This document shows, in pieces, positions 7,213-7,406 of a stretch of DNA of 7,406 nt (positions are counted from its first letter, which is position 1; every line of letters starts with the position of its first letter). A program made the translations under genes and the position numbers. The notes beneath the pieces are model-generated. The model saw only the letters and a list, made by a program, of their open reading frames with translations, made no database searches and was not told where the DNA came from. Source of the stretch: an uncultured Ruminococcus sp. (GTDB lineage Bacteria; Bacillota; Clostridia; Oscillospirales; Ruminococcaceae); NCBI GenBank assembly GCA_947177715.1, contig CAMWVM010000071.1, positions 1-7,406 of the forward strand, read 5' to 3'.

Positions 7213-7265
7213 AATTTGTAGGGTTGCACAAAGAAATTTTAAAGTTCTGTATAAAATCCATAATA

Positions 7266-7298
7266 AAAAAACAGGATGGTATAACCATCCTGTTTTTT
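7266..7298. terminator. Bidirectional intrinsic terminator between the right-edge gene and the RHS gene
   Basis: ACAGGATGGT and ACCATCCTGT pair perfectly around a 3-base ATA loop. The stem extends through A6/T6 runs to 15 bp (7266-7280 with 7284-7298). The flanking A-run gives a U-tract when read on the minus strand, and the T-run does so on the plus strand. It lies about 50 bases past the stop of the right-edge gene, so its evident job is to end that transcript before the RHS leader. Confidence 0.9.
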
Positions 7299-7351
7299 AT
7301 TAAAAAGTATTATTAAACTTAAGCTAATAATCAAAAGCTGTTCTTCTTATA

Positions 7352-7406
7352 TTATTTCATTGATTCTTCAACAGCAACAGCGCAAGCTACTGTAGCACCA
7401 ACCATT
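7352..7406 (-). CDS. 3' end of an unidentified gene (partial, last 17 codons visible)
   Basis: The minus strand reads an open frame from the window edge ending MVGATVACAVAVEESMK, then TAA. The Ala/Val-rich run, acidic tail and terminal lysine look like a genuine protein C-terminus, and the TAA is followed about 50 bases later by a strong intrinsic terminator. I cannot name the protein from 17 residues. Its own terminator separates it from the RHS gene, so it is probably a chromosomal neighbour rather than part of the system. Confidence 0.6.
   Translation of the reverse strand, partial: MVGATVACAVAVEESMK

Noticed and set aside
7092..7265. Riboswitch or tRNA-type structure in the RHS leader
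   Set aside because: Beyond the terminator, only short A/T palindromes such as TTAGTTTTTAACTA are visible, with no conserved aptamer-like core or anti-terminator pairing.

Overview
The window carries one minus-strand cluster: a very large secreted RHS/YD-repeat protein of 2091 residues, followed by two small membrane-protein genes. The 3' end of an unrelated, separately terminated gene sits at the right edge. Everything supported as coding is on the minus strand, so the biological order runs from high to low coordinates.

The DNA is AT-rich, with strong AGGAG-type ribosome binding sites. The RHS protein has the layout common in Firmicutes: signal peptide, DNRLRE-type stalk module, and the RHS opening typified by 'DYWSYTSASAG'. 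I infer a low-GC Gram-positive anaerobe, probably a clostridium of the Oscillospiraceae/Lachnospiraceae sort. The genus cannot be fixed from this sequence.

Layout from right to left. Positions 7352-7406 hold the last 17 codons of an unidentified gene. A strong bidirectional hairpin terminator lies at 7266-7298. A leader of roughly 170 bases holds a weak candidate promoter and an orphan Shine-Dalgarno-like sequence. The RHS gene occupies 816-7091. A one-TM, exported-domain protein follows at 428-802, 13 bases after the RHS stop. An RDD-family membrane protein at 76-444 overlaps it by 17 bases. A 12-bp hairpin without a U-tract (21-52) closes the cluster.

The most economical reading is a polymorphic-toxin locus of the WapA/Rhs type. 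A conserved RHS cage ends in a DPTG motif at residues 1904-1907. After it comes a 180-residue C-terminal tip that I do not recognise as any known toxin domain. The next gene is the natural candidate immunity protein, and the RDD protein is a second membrane-embedded candidate or accessory. The tip begins with a Lys-rich amphipathic segment and continues as Gly-rich alternating beta-type sequence. That, plus two membrane-protein partners, makes an envelope-acting toxin a reasonable but unproven hypothesis. Base composition falls from about 40% GC in the RHS core, through about 33% in part of the tip, to about 21% in the distal gene, as expected for an exchangeable toxin-immunity cassette.
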